64,000 bases of DNA. Source: Rugalucina vietnamica (Eukaryota; Mollusca; Bivalvia; Lucinida; Lucinidae). Location: assembly GCA_964017185.1 (NCBI GenBank), contig OZ024879.1:45205883-45269882 (forward strand), given 5' to 3'. Below the pieces are notes generated by a model. It was not told the origin of the DNA. It searched no databases and was given only the letters and a program-made list of their open reading frames with translations. The position numbers were made by a program, and so were the translations under genes. This document shows, piece by piece, positions 1 through 10,734 of the stretch. The stretch's first letter is position 1. The number at the start of each line of letters is the position of its first letter.

Positions 1-109
1 TGACATAAATGTTATTCGTAATTGCTATCGTTCTTTACGTTTATTCGAAACCGATGTATTATTCGTCACTTCATTTTTGTATTAAAATATTATCGACATA
101 AATATTTAC

Positions 110-622
110 ATGTACACTTATACGCATTCGATGCAATGGCCGTTCGATGTGGTATGGTAAATATATGAGAGATCAACGCCGTGAATATCAAATTTATTTG
201 AAGTGGTGCAATATTCGGCTTTGTATAATGTATTTATGTATTGAAACCAATACACAATATCGGTACCTTTTAGTGTATTGAAATATAACTGACTGAACAG
301 GACAAATGCTGAAAACTGCCGAATACCAGTACGTACACAAAAATAGAGATGGATATTGCACTGGCATTGAATACATGTGATTTAGCCAAATTAATCCGTT
401 ACCTTAGATTGAATACACAAAATCATAGACCGATACTGCATTTATATGCAATTCGATGCAACGATCATTTATATGTTTGCGTAAAGAAAAATCTGTAAGA
501 GACGAAAGCCTATAATAAAATTAGAAGTGGTGCAATATCCGGCTCTGTATATTACATTTGTGTATTGAAACCAATACACAATATAAGTACATGTACCTTT
601 TATGTATTGAAAAGTAACTGAC
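110..622. repeat. Two-copy direct repeat, about 330 bp period
   Basis: The stretch 193-298 (GAAGTGGTGCAATATTCGGC onward, through TGTATTGAAACCAATACACA) recurs with substitutions at 523-622. The upstream parts (CATTCGATGCAATGG near 125 and GCAATTCGATGCAACG near 450) also match. The first 620 bases are therefore a diverged tandem pair in AT-rich DNA. No coding signal was seen in it. Confidence 0.7.
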
Positions 623-624
623 GG

Positions 625-740
625 CCTCCGTCGCCGAGTGGTTAAGAGCGCTGTTATTGATTACCGCACTTAACCTTTCGATCATCTCACCGCTGTGTCA
701 TGTGTGGGTTCGAGCCCCGCTCTGGCCACATGTGAGACAA
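625..740 (+). repeat. tRNA-derived SINE head (Ser/Leu-like)
   Basis: A Pol III A-box-like stretch (GCCGAGTGGTTAAGAGCGCTG from about 633) and a B box (GGGTTCGAGCCCC near 707) are spaced as in a tRNA. They are followed by TCTGGCCACATGTGAGACAAGCC. The same head and tail occur at 10981-11120 on + and, inverted, at 10905-10980, so this is a SINE family and not a functional tRNA. The cloverleaf is not intact. Confidence 0.7.
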
Positions 741-1375
741 GCCAGAGATATATACTATACAGAGATTTGAAACTGCTATTGAACATCGATATTTGCCCCC
801 GCTATGACTGTCGCTCAGGTAGACAGGTAAATCGAGGGAAAAATCAATATTTTTATCGGCCGCTGAATCTGTTCTGAAAGTTTGTATATTAGCAAAAATA
901 TAGCGTTAATATTTTCTTCGTTTGGTTCGCTATTATCTAGATAATAGTAGAAATATTTATTTTTGTTAAATAGGCCTTCGAATTTCCAACACATAGATAC
1001 TAAACACGCCCGGTATCTTTGTTAAAAAGAGTTATTTATTTACGGTTGATAATTTATATAATTATTATCCTTTGTCCTACGATTTGTAAAGGCCGTTGTT
1101 GTTGTTTTTTTTTTCTCCCACAAATTAATACGTTTTTAATTATGCTTATTATCTACGCGACTGGACACATTTGAAACAATTATTTACGGATTATCTTTAG
1201 ATTAAAGAAATCGCCGATTGATTAATCTCGCCGTAATACTAATCATATTTAACGCCGAAAAAAGAAACGATAATTAGTGAACAAGGCGCTAATTAAAATA
1301 AAATGCATATTCAAGCTTTATCTCCGACAGTTCAAGGCATTTCAAATTCGCAATTTACGTTAAACGCGCGTCAGA
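741..1375. other. AT-rich spacer upstream of the zinc-finger exon
   Basis: Low-GC sequence without repeats or open frames that I can support. It would hold the promoter and 5' UTR of the gene starting near 1376 if that start is right. I see no clear TATA or initiator motif. Confidence 0.4.
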
Positions 1376-1514
1376 ATGCCTTACGGAAAAGACGATTTTT
1401 TTACATTGGGATGATGATATTGATCTTGATTCTTTGCTAGGTGATTATACGTGTAGTGAAATTGAACTCACGGACGATGAAGAACCATCGACAAAAAAAA
1501 AAAAAAAAAAAAAA

Positions 1515-1548
<34 letters not shown>

Positions 1549-1678
1549 GAAAAGTGACAATAGTGAAAATAGTGCTAAGGCTAAAACGTACAATTGTTCC
1601 GAGTGTACTAATTCGTATGCGTCGATATCTGGGTTGCGCGGTCATCTACGAAAAAAAACATGGAATTACAAATGCAAA
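1376..1678 (+). CDS. Zinc-finger protein, 5' exon (two homopolymer frame breaks)
   Basis: Three consecutive stretches read as one protein if two 1-nt homopolymer differences are allowed. The ATG at 1376 opens MPYGKDDF. After the T7 run near 1396 the frame shifts into an acidic segment (DDDIDLDSLLGDYTCSEIEL). This leads into a lysine-rich tract encoded by A23-GC-A29 (1493-1546). After that run comes KSDNSENSAKAKTYNCSEC and the finger core C-x2-C-x12-H (CSEC...SISGLRGHL). The exon ends at 1678 with a good donor (AG|GTAAGG) in phase 2, which fits the acceptor at 7211. An alternative frame gives RKKHGITNAK, a textbook H-x4-H finger end, but that frame stops at once in the downstream exon. It may be a young pseudogene, a real gene with homopolymer errors, or polymorphic. 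Function unknown; nucleic-acid binding is inferred from the finger only. Confidence 0.5.
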
Positions 1679-2092
1679 AGGTAAGGAGGCCATTCAATAT
1701 TTTGATCTTGTATATTTCATTGTTCGATTTTTTTTCTCTCGATTTTCCCAAAAATGACTTTTTATCAGGTGTTTGCCTGCAATGTTTTCACAATGTTTAA
1801 CGAACTTGTGAATTAAAATAATTATACACAATTTTTATCTATCTATCTTCATAGCTATACTGAGTCGATCAATTTCTGATCATCATCAGTTTTTAAGCTC
1901 CTTTTAGCCACAATTTAGCTAAATTCAGTTCAGGAGCTAACATCTAGGAATGTCCTGTAAAATCATTTGTCATTTTTTCTTTCAAAATGTAACTTTTTCA
2001 TCTTATTTGCAATGCCAAATAAGGTGTAGAAAATATCGCCATTTTAAATTCAAAAGCGCGAAAAGTTGTGAATACCACACATAATGTTCAGT
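1679..2092. other. Intron sequence, no feature seen
   Basis: AT-rich stretch following the donor at 1679. On the - strand near 1875 a CTGATGA...GAAA string occurs, but it does not fold as a hammerhead (see rejected items). Confidence 0.4.
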
Positions 2093-2491
2093 TCAATTCA
2101 CATACATTGTCTGCTTATCCTTACATGGGAGACTGTTATGGCATCTGCTATTGCAAATTTTACCAGCCTTAAAACACTTACATCTGTTGGTTAGACATTG
2201 TTTTTTACCATTTCCACAATCACATTGACACAAACCTTGACCTCCTGAAGTTGTTGCTTTCACAGCTTGGCGAAGTGTCACTGTGCATACCGTGTGTTAA
2301 CATCACGATTAGTCAGGAGCTTTTGTGGACATAGATCAAATTGATTCCTTGCAGATTTAGACTTGACAACAATAGTGTACATATTTTGTTCATCACAAAT
2401 CACAAATCAGAATTACTCCAAGAATGTTTTCATGGGTCACCTCTACCTCTGTCAACCATAGGTATAGGAATAGCAACATTGTCTCCCACTT
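2093..2491 (-). pseudogene. C-terminal fragment of a KRBA2-like transposon integrase
   Basis: Reading from 2491 down, the - strand gives GDNVAIPIPMVDRGRGDP and a stop. After a 1-nt shift it gives NILGVI. Then, in a third stretch, ARNQFDLCPQKLLTNRDVNT appears. After another stop it ends in LRQAVKATTSGGQG with the cysteine-rich tail CQCDCG...CLTNRCKCFKAGKICNSRCH and a stop at 2093. This order (VDRGRGDP, RNQFDLCP, then a C-rich knuckle) is what I know from the C-terminus of KRBA2-like integrase proteins derived from DNA transposons, common in invertebrates. The catalytic integrase core is absent, and there are at least one frameshift and two stops, so it is a dead fragment. It lies antisense inside the large intron of the zinc-finger gene. 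Confidence 0.65.
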
Positions 2492-2871
2492 CAAATCAAA
2501 GGGTAGTCGAGTGGGATTTATCACACATTTTAATTAGCTTGCAAACTCTGCTTTAATTAGCTTTTATTTGACTATGATCAAATCAATGGTTTAAACTTGA
2601 AGTCCTTTGTTTTCTCACTGTAGTTTTAAAAACTTATGATCACTTATAATCATATTACAATTATACTTATCTTTAACTTTATTATTATGATTATTATTAT
2701 CATTATTTTATTTATTATTATTTATGCCTACAATAATATTCTTTTAAAAGTGAAAATGGAAGTTTATGTACTATCATATTCATTTTTGTGGTTTAATCAA
2801 ATGAATTATTCCTGTTATGATATCAAAGGCATTTTAAAACTCAATGCATTATTACATAGATAGGCTGACAC
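2492..2871. other. AT-rich intron sequence
   Basis: Contains an ATT/TTA-rich low-complexity stretch (about 2660-2730). No coding or repeat family recognised. Confidence 0.4.
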
Positions 2872-3035
2872 TGAACCAGTCAATCTGTGTAACAATGACA
2901 CGGAGATTTAAGTCATTTCATGAAAAGGCTGAAATGTTTAGCCTTTTCATGAAATGGCTGAGTGAATTAGTCATTTCACGAAAAGGCTAACATTTTTAGC
3001 CATTTCATGAAAAAGCTGATTTCACAGATTGGCTG
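2872..3035. repeat. Small foldback with internal repeats
   Basis: AGTCATTTCATGAAAAGGCT, its complement AGCCTTTTCATGAAATGGCT and further variants alternate direct and inverted between about 2910 and 3025. They are bracketed by AATCTGTG (near 2882) and its complement CACAGATT (near 3024). The whole can fold into a cruciform. Confidence 0.6.
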
Positions 3036-3103
3036 TAACATTTACATGTAACTAAATATGAAAAACTACTCTCAGATGATATTGATAAAATGCCTGAAAA
3101 TAA

Positions 3104-3306
3104 TGAGTCGCTGCATAGAAAAACCAACAATCAACATAGGCGAAAACAAAGGCGCAGATCAGCTTCGCAGTAACTGCGATAGTACAATTCCTCTTCTTCT
3201 TAGATTTGAAATTTCAAGCTTCTAGCCTGATTCTCTGACTGTACATGCTGGTTTGTGTCGGACCTGGTCAGAACCCAAATTGTTGGTTTTCTCACGCACA
3301 GGCTCA
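3104..3306 (+). mobile_element. P1 palindromic MITE, half hairpin deleted
   Basis: Begins TGAGTCGCTGCAT and ends ACAGGCTCA, matching the ends of intact P1 copies such as 60216-60460. The left half of the central hairpin (GCGAAAACAAAGGCGC...CTTCGCAG) is present. The right half is missing after TAACTGCGAT. Confidence 0.75.
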
Positions 3307-3363
3307 TATTATATATCAAATGGATAGGAGGAAATGTAAAACGACTGAATTTGATCTTTGCAA

Positions 3364-6300
3364 TTTACCCCGGGAGCTAATTTGACCTACCTTGCAGCCC
3401 CCCAGGACAATTTTTCATGGGTGCCGAATCGTTGATTGGGACCCCAGAAATGCAAAGAATTTTTGTCCTCAAAGATAAACTCAATAGCACTATGAAAAAA
3501 TGCATGGTTTCCATGGCAACCATTAACACGATTCTTAATCATGGGGGTGGTCATAGAAAATTGATCATATCCCGACTGTTACTTATCCTAGACCACTGAA
3601 ATTGGTCTCATTTTAAAGCTTAGGCATAGCCCTTTTATCCTATAGTAAGTAATGCAAATTTTCGAATTGGCATATTCATGAATTTTAATGAAAACATTAA
3701 AAATGACAGAAAAATCGTTAAAAACCCATAAATAAACTAATTTCAGACCCAAACTGTCATTCTGACACTTTATTATTAAACCAGTAATATCATATGGGAA
3801 ATTTATTGATGACCTGGGCCTATATGATCATTATCTCATTTGCATATTCATGAATATTAATATAATTGATAGAAATTGAGGAAAAACGAGTGAAAGAATA
3901 TCTCCCTTGCAAGGTATTGGATAGGTTATAAGGTCTATCTTTCATCCCTGGGACAAATTCTGAATGCTGCCAGTGTGGTCATAGGGACCACCTTAATGCC
4001 ATAAAATGTTGTCCTCAATGATAAACATGTTTGCATGATGTAAAATGACCTAGTCTCCACACCAACCCCTAGTGTGATTCTACAGAATAGGGTGTACCTA
4101 CAAAAATACATCACACCAATAGCGTGCTCTAGGATACTATAATTGGTCTGATAGTGATGCATGAACCTAACAATTTAACCTTGATACCTTATATTTTAAT
4201 AATTGAATTTGCTTATTCATGAAAATTAATAAAAAATACATTAAAAATGGAGAAATATCGTGGAAAAATAGGGGGTATACATACAAAATCGCTTGTACCA
4301 GAGCTATTAATAAACCCAAGATGCTGAAATAGGTTTCAAATGAATGCTATTGCAATGTACTATGACCCTGAAGTATGATTTAAGAATAATCTGTTTTTCA
4401 GTTTCATGGATTTTCATAAAAACTTAAGAAATTTAAGGGAAAAAGTTAAAAACTTATATGGGTTAACCTACAAAATGACTTGCATCTCAGCAGTCAAAAG
4501 CCCTATAGTGCTAAAAATGGTATCAAATGGTTTCTATGGCAATATTAAACCATCCTGTACTACAATATTTGAGTTATTAGATATTTTGTTTGAAGAAAAT
4601 TAACACAACTTCTTGAATTTAGTGAAAAAATACAGAAAAATAATGGGGGATATATGTAGAAAAACGCACATATCTTGGCTACTGAAAGACCTAGAGAGCT
4701 ATAATTGGTATCAAATGATTGCTAGGACAATGTTCTATGACCATGTAATCAGCAATATATAACATCAGCTATTGTTGTTGTATGGATATTAATGAGATTG
4801 TCATAAATAAGAGAAAAATCAATGAAAAATGACGGGGTACACCAACCAAATCGCTAATATCTCATTTACCAATAGCCATAGAGAACTCAAAATGGCATCA
4901 ATTTATTGCTAGGACAATGTATTATTGCCAGGTACTCAGATATTTGAATCATCTTCGCTGGCAAGCAAGATTTAATAAATTTTGTTTAAGCACAGCCTTC
5001 AATTTTCTGTTATTTTCACAAATTTTCAAAATTTTATGTAACATTCAGAAAATTTTATAACATTTTGTTAAACTATCAGACCACATGGCTATAGTGCATT
5101 CTCCTAGCTATCTATTGGTACCATTTTCAGCACTATACGGATATTAGCAGTTGAGATATAAGCAATTTTGTTGGTGTACCCAATTTTTCTCTTATTTATG
5201 ACAATCTCTTTATTATACATACACCAACAATAGTTGATGTTTATATTGCTGATTACATGGTTATAGAACATTGTTCTAGCAATCATTTTATACCAAATAT
5301 AGCTCTCTAGGGCTTTCAGTAGCCAAGATATGTCCGTTTTTCTACGTATACCCCCATTATTTTTCCGTATTTTTTCACTAAATTCAAAAGGTTTTGTTAA
5401 TATTCTTCAAACAAAAAATCAAATGACTTAAATACTGTAGTACAGGATGGTATGATATTGCCATAGCCACCATTTGATACCATTTTGAGCACTATATGGC
5501 TTTTTATTGCTGAGATGCAAGTCATTTTGTAGGTTTACCCATATAAGTTTTTTAACTTTTTCTCTCAAATTTCTTAAGTTTTCATTAAAATTAATGAAAT
5601 TGAAAAACAGATTATTCTTAAATCATACTCCAGGGTCATAGTAAATTGCAATAGCATTCATTTGAAACCTCTTTCAGTATTCTGGGTTTATCAATAGCTC
5701 TTGTGCAAGCGATTTTGCATGTACACCCCTATTTTTTCCACGATTTTTCTTCGATTTAGAATGTGTTTTTTTTTTTTTTTTTTTTTTTATTAATTTTCAC
5801 GAATAAGCAAATTCTATGATATAAATATAAGGTAGCAAGGTTAAATTGTTAGGTTCATCACTATCAGACCAATTATAGTATCCTAGAACATGCTATTGGT
5901 GGGATGTGGGTGTTTTGTAAGTACCTCCTATTCTTTAGAATCGCACGAGGGGTGGGTGAAGACTGTCATTTTACATCATGCAAATGTGTTCATCATTGAG
6001 GACAATATTTTATGCCATTTAGATGGTCCCTTTGACCACACTGGCAGCCATGGGAATTGGTTAAATGGGTGCAAGATAGACCTTATAACCTATCCAAATC
6101 CTTGCAATGGATATAGTTTTTCCCTTGTTTTTCCTCATTTTTTGACATTTTTATTAATATTCATGAATATGCAAATGAGATAATTTTCATATAGGTCCAG
6201 ATCATCAATACATTTGTCATATAATATTACTGGTTTAATAATAAAGTGTCAGAATGACAGTTTGGGCCTGAAATTAGCTTATTTATGGATTTTTAACGCT

Positions 6301-6655
6301 TTTTCTGTCATTTTTGAAGTTTTCATTAAAATTCATGAATATGCAAATTCAAAAATTTGCATTACTCACTGTAGGATGAAAGGGCTATATCTAAGCTTTA
6401 AAATGAGACCAATTTCAGTGGTCTAGGACAAGTAACAATGGAGATGTGGTCAATTTTCTATGTACACCCCCATGCTCAAGAATCGCTTTAATGGTTGCCA
6501 TGGAAACCATACATTTTTTCATAGTGCAATTGAGTTTATCTTTGAGGACAAAAATTCTTTGCATTTCTGGGGTCCCAATGAACGATTTGGCACCCATGAA
6601 AAATTGTCCTGGGGGGGGGGGTGTGCAAGGTAGGTCAAATTAGCTCCCGGGGTAA
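3364..6655. mobile_element. 3.3-kb foldback element with about 1.6-kb inverted arms
   Basis: The left end TTACCCCGGGAGCTAATTTG is the exact complement of the right end, and similarity of roughly 85-90% by eye continues inward. The 60-residue frame at 3417-3599 on + reappears with few changes at 6415-6597 on -. The arms meet around an AT-rich spacer (about 4935-5080). Each arm is itself built of degenerate units of about 190 bp sharing CTATAGTGCTAAAATGG-like and TCATGAATTTTAATGAAAAC strings. No transposase is encoded, so it is a non-autonomous foldback or an inverted duplication. It sits in the intron of the zinc-finger gene, so transcripts could form a very long hairpin. A poly-T run lies at about 5766-5789 in the right arm only. 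Confidence 0.8.
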
Positions 6656-6696
6656 TTCTTATTTGGAAAAATATGCCTTACACAAGTAATGAGCAT

Positions 6697-6875
6697 CATC
6701 TGTACAGTCACAGAATAAAGCTAGAAGCTTGAAACTTTGTATGTAGGTAGAAGAGGAATTGTACTATCCGAGTGGCGAAAACAAAGGCGCTGATCAGCTT
6801 CGCAGTTACTGCGAAGCTGATCTGCGCCTTTGTTTTCGCATATGCACATTATTGGTTTTCTCACGCACAGGCTCA
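6697..6875 (-). mobile_element. P1 palindromic MITE, 5' truncated
   Basis: Reverse-oriented P1. It runs from CTGTACAGTCACAG through GAGGAATTGTACTATCCG and the full central hairpin (about 6775-6840) to the terminal ACAGGCTCA. The outer end is missing. It abuts the foldback's right side as the 3104-3306 copy abuts the left. Confidence 0.75.
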
Positions 6876-6929
6876 AATAAGTTTAGCGAATATTTTTGTC
6901 AAAAGATGCAGGGAACATGTAAGTTTCAT

Positions 6930-7165
6930 CCGCGTCATGAGAAAACTAACATTTTGCATCATGCGAAAACAAAGGCGCAGATCAGCTTCGCAGTAACTGC
7001 GATCACACATTTGTTTTCGCTACACGGATAGTGTAATTCTTAAAGAACTTTTCAAATCCTCCATTTCCAGCCTCTAGCCATTTTCTGTGCTTGTAAAGCT
7101 CAGTTTGTGTCGACCATTTTCGAGAACCACATGGGTGGTTTTCTCAAGAAGAGGTGGTTCATTTG
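6930..7165 (+). mobile_element. P1 palindromic MITE, diverged
   Basis: CATGAGAAAACTAACATTTTGC, then GCGAAAACAAAGGCGC and the left hairpin half are present. A damaged right half (CACATTTGTTTTCGCTAC) follows, then the usual CCTCTAGCCATTTTCTGTGC and GTTTGTGTCG tail. Confidence 0.7.
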
Positions 7166-7211
7166 TTGATCAAGTTTTAACAATTTAGAATTTAAATTCT
7201 TTCTCTTTTAG

Positions 7212-7365
7212 AATCACAGAGATGCACAAGAACTCCCGACCGCACATGAGAGCGGCATATTTCGCCTATCTACAAAACACCCCCGGCTCTAGAGAGGCAG
7301 TCTACCAATGTCTAAGAGAGTTGAATAAAAAGAAAGCCAAACAAACTCCCCAGGCAGTGGCATAA
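7212..7365 (+). CDS. Last exon of the + strand zinc-finger gene
   Basis: A pyrimidine-rich acceptor (TTCTTTCTCTTTTAG, AG at 7210-7211) precedes one base and then an open frame of 50 codons: ITEMHKNSRPHMRAAYFAY, LQNTPGSREAVYQCLRELNK, KKAKQTPQAVA, then TAA at 7363-7365. Codon use and composition look protein-like (an amphipathic, helix-prone middle and a basic tail) and unlike the surrounding repeats. The acceptor phase fits the phase-2 donor at 1678 (AG|A completes an Arg codon), which is why the two are joined here; nothing else proves the link. I do not recognise the domain. The helical segment loosely recalls the end of a death-fold domain, but not enough to name it. Confidence 0.55.
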
Positions 7366-7371
7366 ACACAA

Positions 7372-7560
7372 GAGCAACCGCATCTGAAAACCAACAATCT
7401 GAATACGTGAAAAACAAAGACGCTGATCAGCTGTGCAGTAACTTTCAATCTTCTAGCCTGCTTCTGTGTTTGTGCAGGCCGCTTTGTGTCGGACTGGTTG
7501 TGTCGTACCTGGTTGAAACCCTAAATTGTTGATTTTCATACGCGAATTTCGAAGAATAAA
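7372..7560 (+). mobile_element. P1 palindromic MITE, degenerate
   Basis: AAAACCAACAATCTGAATACG, an eroded hairpin left half (AAAACAAAGACGCTGATCAG), then CTTCTAGCCTGCTTCTGTG and a GTTTGTGTCGGAC-like tail. The right hairpin half is lost. Confidence 0.6.
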
Positions 7561-7702
7561 AGAAATTGAATGTTGAGATTCATTCTATGGTAATTGTTTT
7601 GGTCAAGATAAAATTCAATTTGAATATACATTGGTGGACGTATCCGCATATGCTCATCTTCGAAACATACAGATCAGTGAACCAGGTTGGATAAGCAAAA
7701 TT

Positions 7703-7970
7703 ACCATCGTGCAAATATGTCCATGCAATGAATACCCCCTATGTAGTAAAGCTTGGGTTTGCAGGAGTATACCCATTTTCCTTACTTTTGCTCCAAAACA
7801 TAGATTGTGAGTACTCGTTAGAACCGCCTCACCGAGGCGGTTCGAACGTGTACCCATAATCTATGTCTTGAACGAAAATTTTAAAAATATCCTTTTTTTT
7901 TTCAATAAATTTTTCAATTTTTACAACTCAGAAATATCTCTTTATATTGTATGGACAAGTTTTCGTAATG
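7703..7970 (+). mobile_element. P2 palindromic MITE
   Basis: Second short-element family. The centre is a near-perfect palindrome, GTTAGAACCGCCTC and its complement (7825-7850). It is flanked by TACCCATAATCTATG/CATAGATTGTGAGTA and by GTTTGCAGGAGTATACCCA. The ends resemble ATTACGAAAACwTGCCCATGC in inverted orientation. About 280 bp and non-coding. Confidence 0.7.
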
Positions 7971-8271
7971 CCGCAAAATAGACAGAATCAAAAATTAAAG
8001 CAAGCTTGATCTCAAAACCACCGTATATTACTTTCATAACAGAAATCAATTTTCGTTTGTCTTTTTACATGTATTTGTACGACTGTCTTCTGTATATGTT
8101 TTATGTTTATAAATGGCGTCTTACTGAAACTGTGAAAATGGTGTGTCTAAATAATAAACCAACTGCTATCTTGACTCTGGCGTTTATGTTGTTGTGTATG
8201 CATGCAAAATGTTTTCGAAGGTACAAAACATATTTCAACCTGCTGGGCTAAAAAACTTTGTCATTCTCTTA

Positions 8272-8551
8272 AATCAGGGAAACATTTCCTTGAAAGGTAT
8301 ACCCCCCTAATACCCCACTTTTTTACAGAAAATAACTGGGGTTTGCAGGGATATACCTATTTTTCTTATTTTTGCTCCAAAACAATGATGATGGGTACTC
8401 GTTAGAACCGCCTCGGCGAGCCGGCTCTAACGTGTACCGACAACCTATGTTTTCAGCAAATATAAGACAAAATGTCAACATTTTTCTATTGAAAATTTTC
8501 AATTTTTACACCTGAAAAATTGTCTGTACATTGCATGGGCAAATTTTCGTA
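8272..8551 (+). mobile_element. P2 palindromic MITE
   Basis: Same layout as 7703-7970: GGGTTTGCAGGGATATACC, TTTTTGCTCCAAAAC, the central GTTAGAACCGCCTCGGCGAG hairpin (right arm mutated), and TTGCATGGGCAAATTTTCG at the end. Confidence 0.7.
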
Positions 8552-8770
8552 TTCTTGAAACGTGATTAAGATAATGCGTCGTTTATGCGTATCATGTTTT
8601 GAGTACTTTAGCTAAAATCGGAAACCTAAGGAGATAAAATTTTACATGTCTGTGTCATCCTGCACATGATCATTAAGATTTTGCCCTAAAACCACTTTCG
8701 ACCTAATTCCTTGTCACAGAAAAACAGACTGTTTGTTGTGCCACAGGTGGTATTTGGCACCTACGATACA

Positions 8771-9007
8771 TGAGCCGCCCCATGGGAAAACCAACAATCT
8801 GCATAGGCAAAAACAAAGACGCAGATCAGCTTCGCGGTAACCGCGAAGCTGATCAGCGCCTTTGTTTTCGCTACTCGGATAATACAATTCCTCCACTACT
8901 TAACTCCAAAATTTCAAGCTTCTAACTTTATTCTGTGACTGTACAGCCTGGTTTATGTCGGACCTGGTCGGTAACCCAAATTGTTGGTTTTGTCACGCAC
9001 AGGCTCA
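8771..9007 (+). mobile_element. P1 palindromic MITE, intact, 237 bp
   Basis: Ends TGAGCCGCCCCATGGGAAAA and CACGCACAGGCTCA, with dinucleotide CA on both sides as a possible 2-bp target duplication. The central hairpin at about 8812-8872 is a near-perfect palindrome centred on CGCGGTAACCGCG. Confidence 0.8.
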
Positions 9008-9215
9008 CATAATGTTGACGTGGCGATTACATGCGTATGTTACGTCAGTGTTGATTGACATGATTCAAGTGTTGTTATTTTCTCTATGTGTGCATGCACA
9101 AATCTTTTACTTGTATATACGCTGTGCAATGATACTGGAAATTAAAATGCTTTAAAATCATTTGTCTCTGTTGTTTAGGTGCCGAAAATTAAATGTCACA
9201 ATTCTGAATATTTAA

Positions 9216-9388
9216 GAAATAGATCAGCTCTAGCAGTGAATTGTTGAGTAATAATTCACTGTTTGGAGGTCAGTTGTATAGAAGTTCAAATCACGAGCGC
9301 GTAGCGCGAGTGATTTATCTTCTTACAACTGACCGACAAACAGTGAATTATTACTCAACAATTCACGCACTTGAGCTAATCTATTTCG
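9216..9388. repeat. Strong palindrome (about 75-bp arms)
   Basis: Left arm AATAGATCAGCTCTAGCAGTG...CAGTTGTA pairs with right arm TACAACTG...ACTTGAGCTAATCTATT. The loop region is CACGAGCGCGTAGCGCGAGTG, itself self-complementary. Most likely a foldback-type repeat; no coding. Confidence 0.7.
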
Positions 9389-9683
9389 ATTCTAACACAC
9401 AATGAACGGAACAAATGTTGCTGAAACCGTCGATATCGTTCAGCTTTCCGCCATTGCATCGCAGATATCCCGCCAAAATATTGGACTGTAATGCTGGTAT
9501 TTACACACACTTATTACGTTTGTTGTGCGCTAAAACGACGTTTCATCGTCTAACGCTGCTTTGTGGGATAGCTGACGTCACAAATGCCGCAAAGGAACGT
9601 CACGCTTATTCGCCCAGTGAAATTGTTGCACAATATAACACGATTTTTTACGATTGGCTATATAGGCGAGGTGTGTTAGAATA
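9388..9683. mobile_element. Possible 296-bp MITE with 11-bp inverted ends
   Basis: TTCTAACACAC near 9389 and GTGTGTTAGAA near 9672-9682 are inverted ends of a segment without other family matches here. Short TIRs alone make this tentative. Confidence 0.4.
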
Positions 9684-9900
9684 AACCATATTTGACGAAT
9701 GGAGTTACCCATCATTATCATTTGGGTGAGTCCATTTTCAATTTTAGGGGCGTCAGGAGTGATTCTAATTTTTTATTCAATTTTTCGATGAAAATTCTCT
9801 AAGCAAACAGAATAGACCAAGATGTGACGCCGCTTTCTGCGGCGTCACATCTGGGGCTATTCTGTTTGCCTATGTCACAAAAAGGCTTAAATGAGTTAAG
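9683..9900 (-). mobile_element. P3 palindromic element
   Basis: Third short-element family, also at 47930-48140 and 56177-56380 in the other orientation. It carries ATTTGACGAATGGA, ATCATTATCATTTGGGTGAG, then a central hairpin (about 9803-9870) in which GCAAACAGAATAG and CTATTCTGTTTGC flank a perfect GATGTGACGCCGC stem. Confidence 0.7.
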
Positions 9901-10731
9901 GTCCCGAAATTTGGAGGCGTCTCAACATGAACAAATCTGTTAAAGGGGACACGTTAAACAACAATACAAACATATAACTTAGAACATTGACAAAATTATG
10001 CTACATGTCTGTGTAAGCGAGAAGGGTCTACTTGCAACATCACTGCTGAGTACGTCCGTACCCAGTACGTTTTTATATCTCTGCCCAGTACGTTATAAGA
10101 GTTATCGTTATTTCTTAAAAAAGCTATTTTAAGCTAAATATAAATAGACTAATATATGTTTTTAACATATTATGTCAATTAGTCCTTTTTGTGGTCTAAT
10201 TCATATAAGAGTATTTCATAATAAGAATATTTTTATAGCTTAATTTTATTTGATGACGTTCATGTGTAACATTCACGGTCTATATATAATATTAAATCTA
10301 CATGTAGTCTTCGACTTTAAACCCACCTGAATATAATAAAATTTGAAATTGAAGGTTATATAGATTACGTGTTGCAAATTTTCAAAAGCGATTTTACATT
10401 AGTCCGGCAGATTAATTTATACATATATAACAGTCAGATAGTTTTTGTTTATTTACGTCCCAGTAAACGATGTTTCAGTCATTGTCCTGGCGGGCGAAAG
10501 CTAATCTAGTTGTTAGATTTGGGCATGAAAGGGCACGTACATGCGACTCATTTCCTACCGAATTTCTTTCTGATTGCATCATTATTTTATAACCTCTCTA
10601 TTATCATGATTCCAGAAACATGATCCCTGAACAACAATTTAATTAAAATGCCTTTACGAATGCAAAACTAACACTTATGATGGATATAAGTGTTGTTATG
10701 ATCATAAAAGTTCAATCGGATTTACCCCCCC

Positions 10732-10734
<3 letters not shown>
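9901..10734. repeat. Spacer with a dispersed repeat shared (inverted) with 47.5 kb
   Basis: About 10028-10170 (CTACTTGCAACATCACTGC, GTACCCAGTACG, AAAGCTATTTTAAGCTAAAT) is complementary in order to 47500-47625. The remainder to 10734 is AT-rich with no gene or family recognised. Confidence 0.55.

Noticed and set aside
1860..1900. - strand CTGATGA...GAAA string resembling a hammerhead core
   Set aside because: The region between core boxes is TGATCA with no room for stem II and loop, and no stem I partner is present.
6759..7031. Frames with ENKGADQLRSYCEADLRLCF-like peptides (also at 8714 and 52549)
   Set aside because: They are translations of the P1 central hairpin and occur wherever P1 does, in either orientation.
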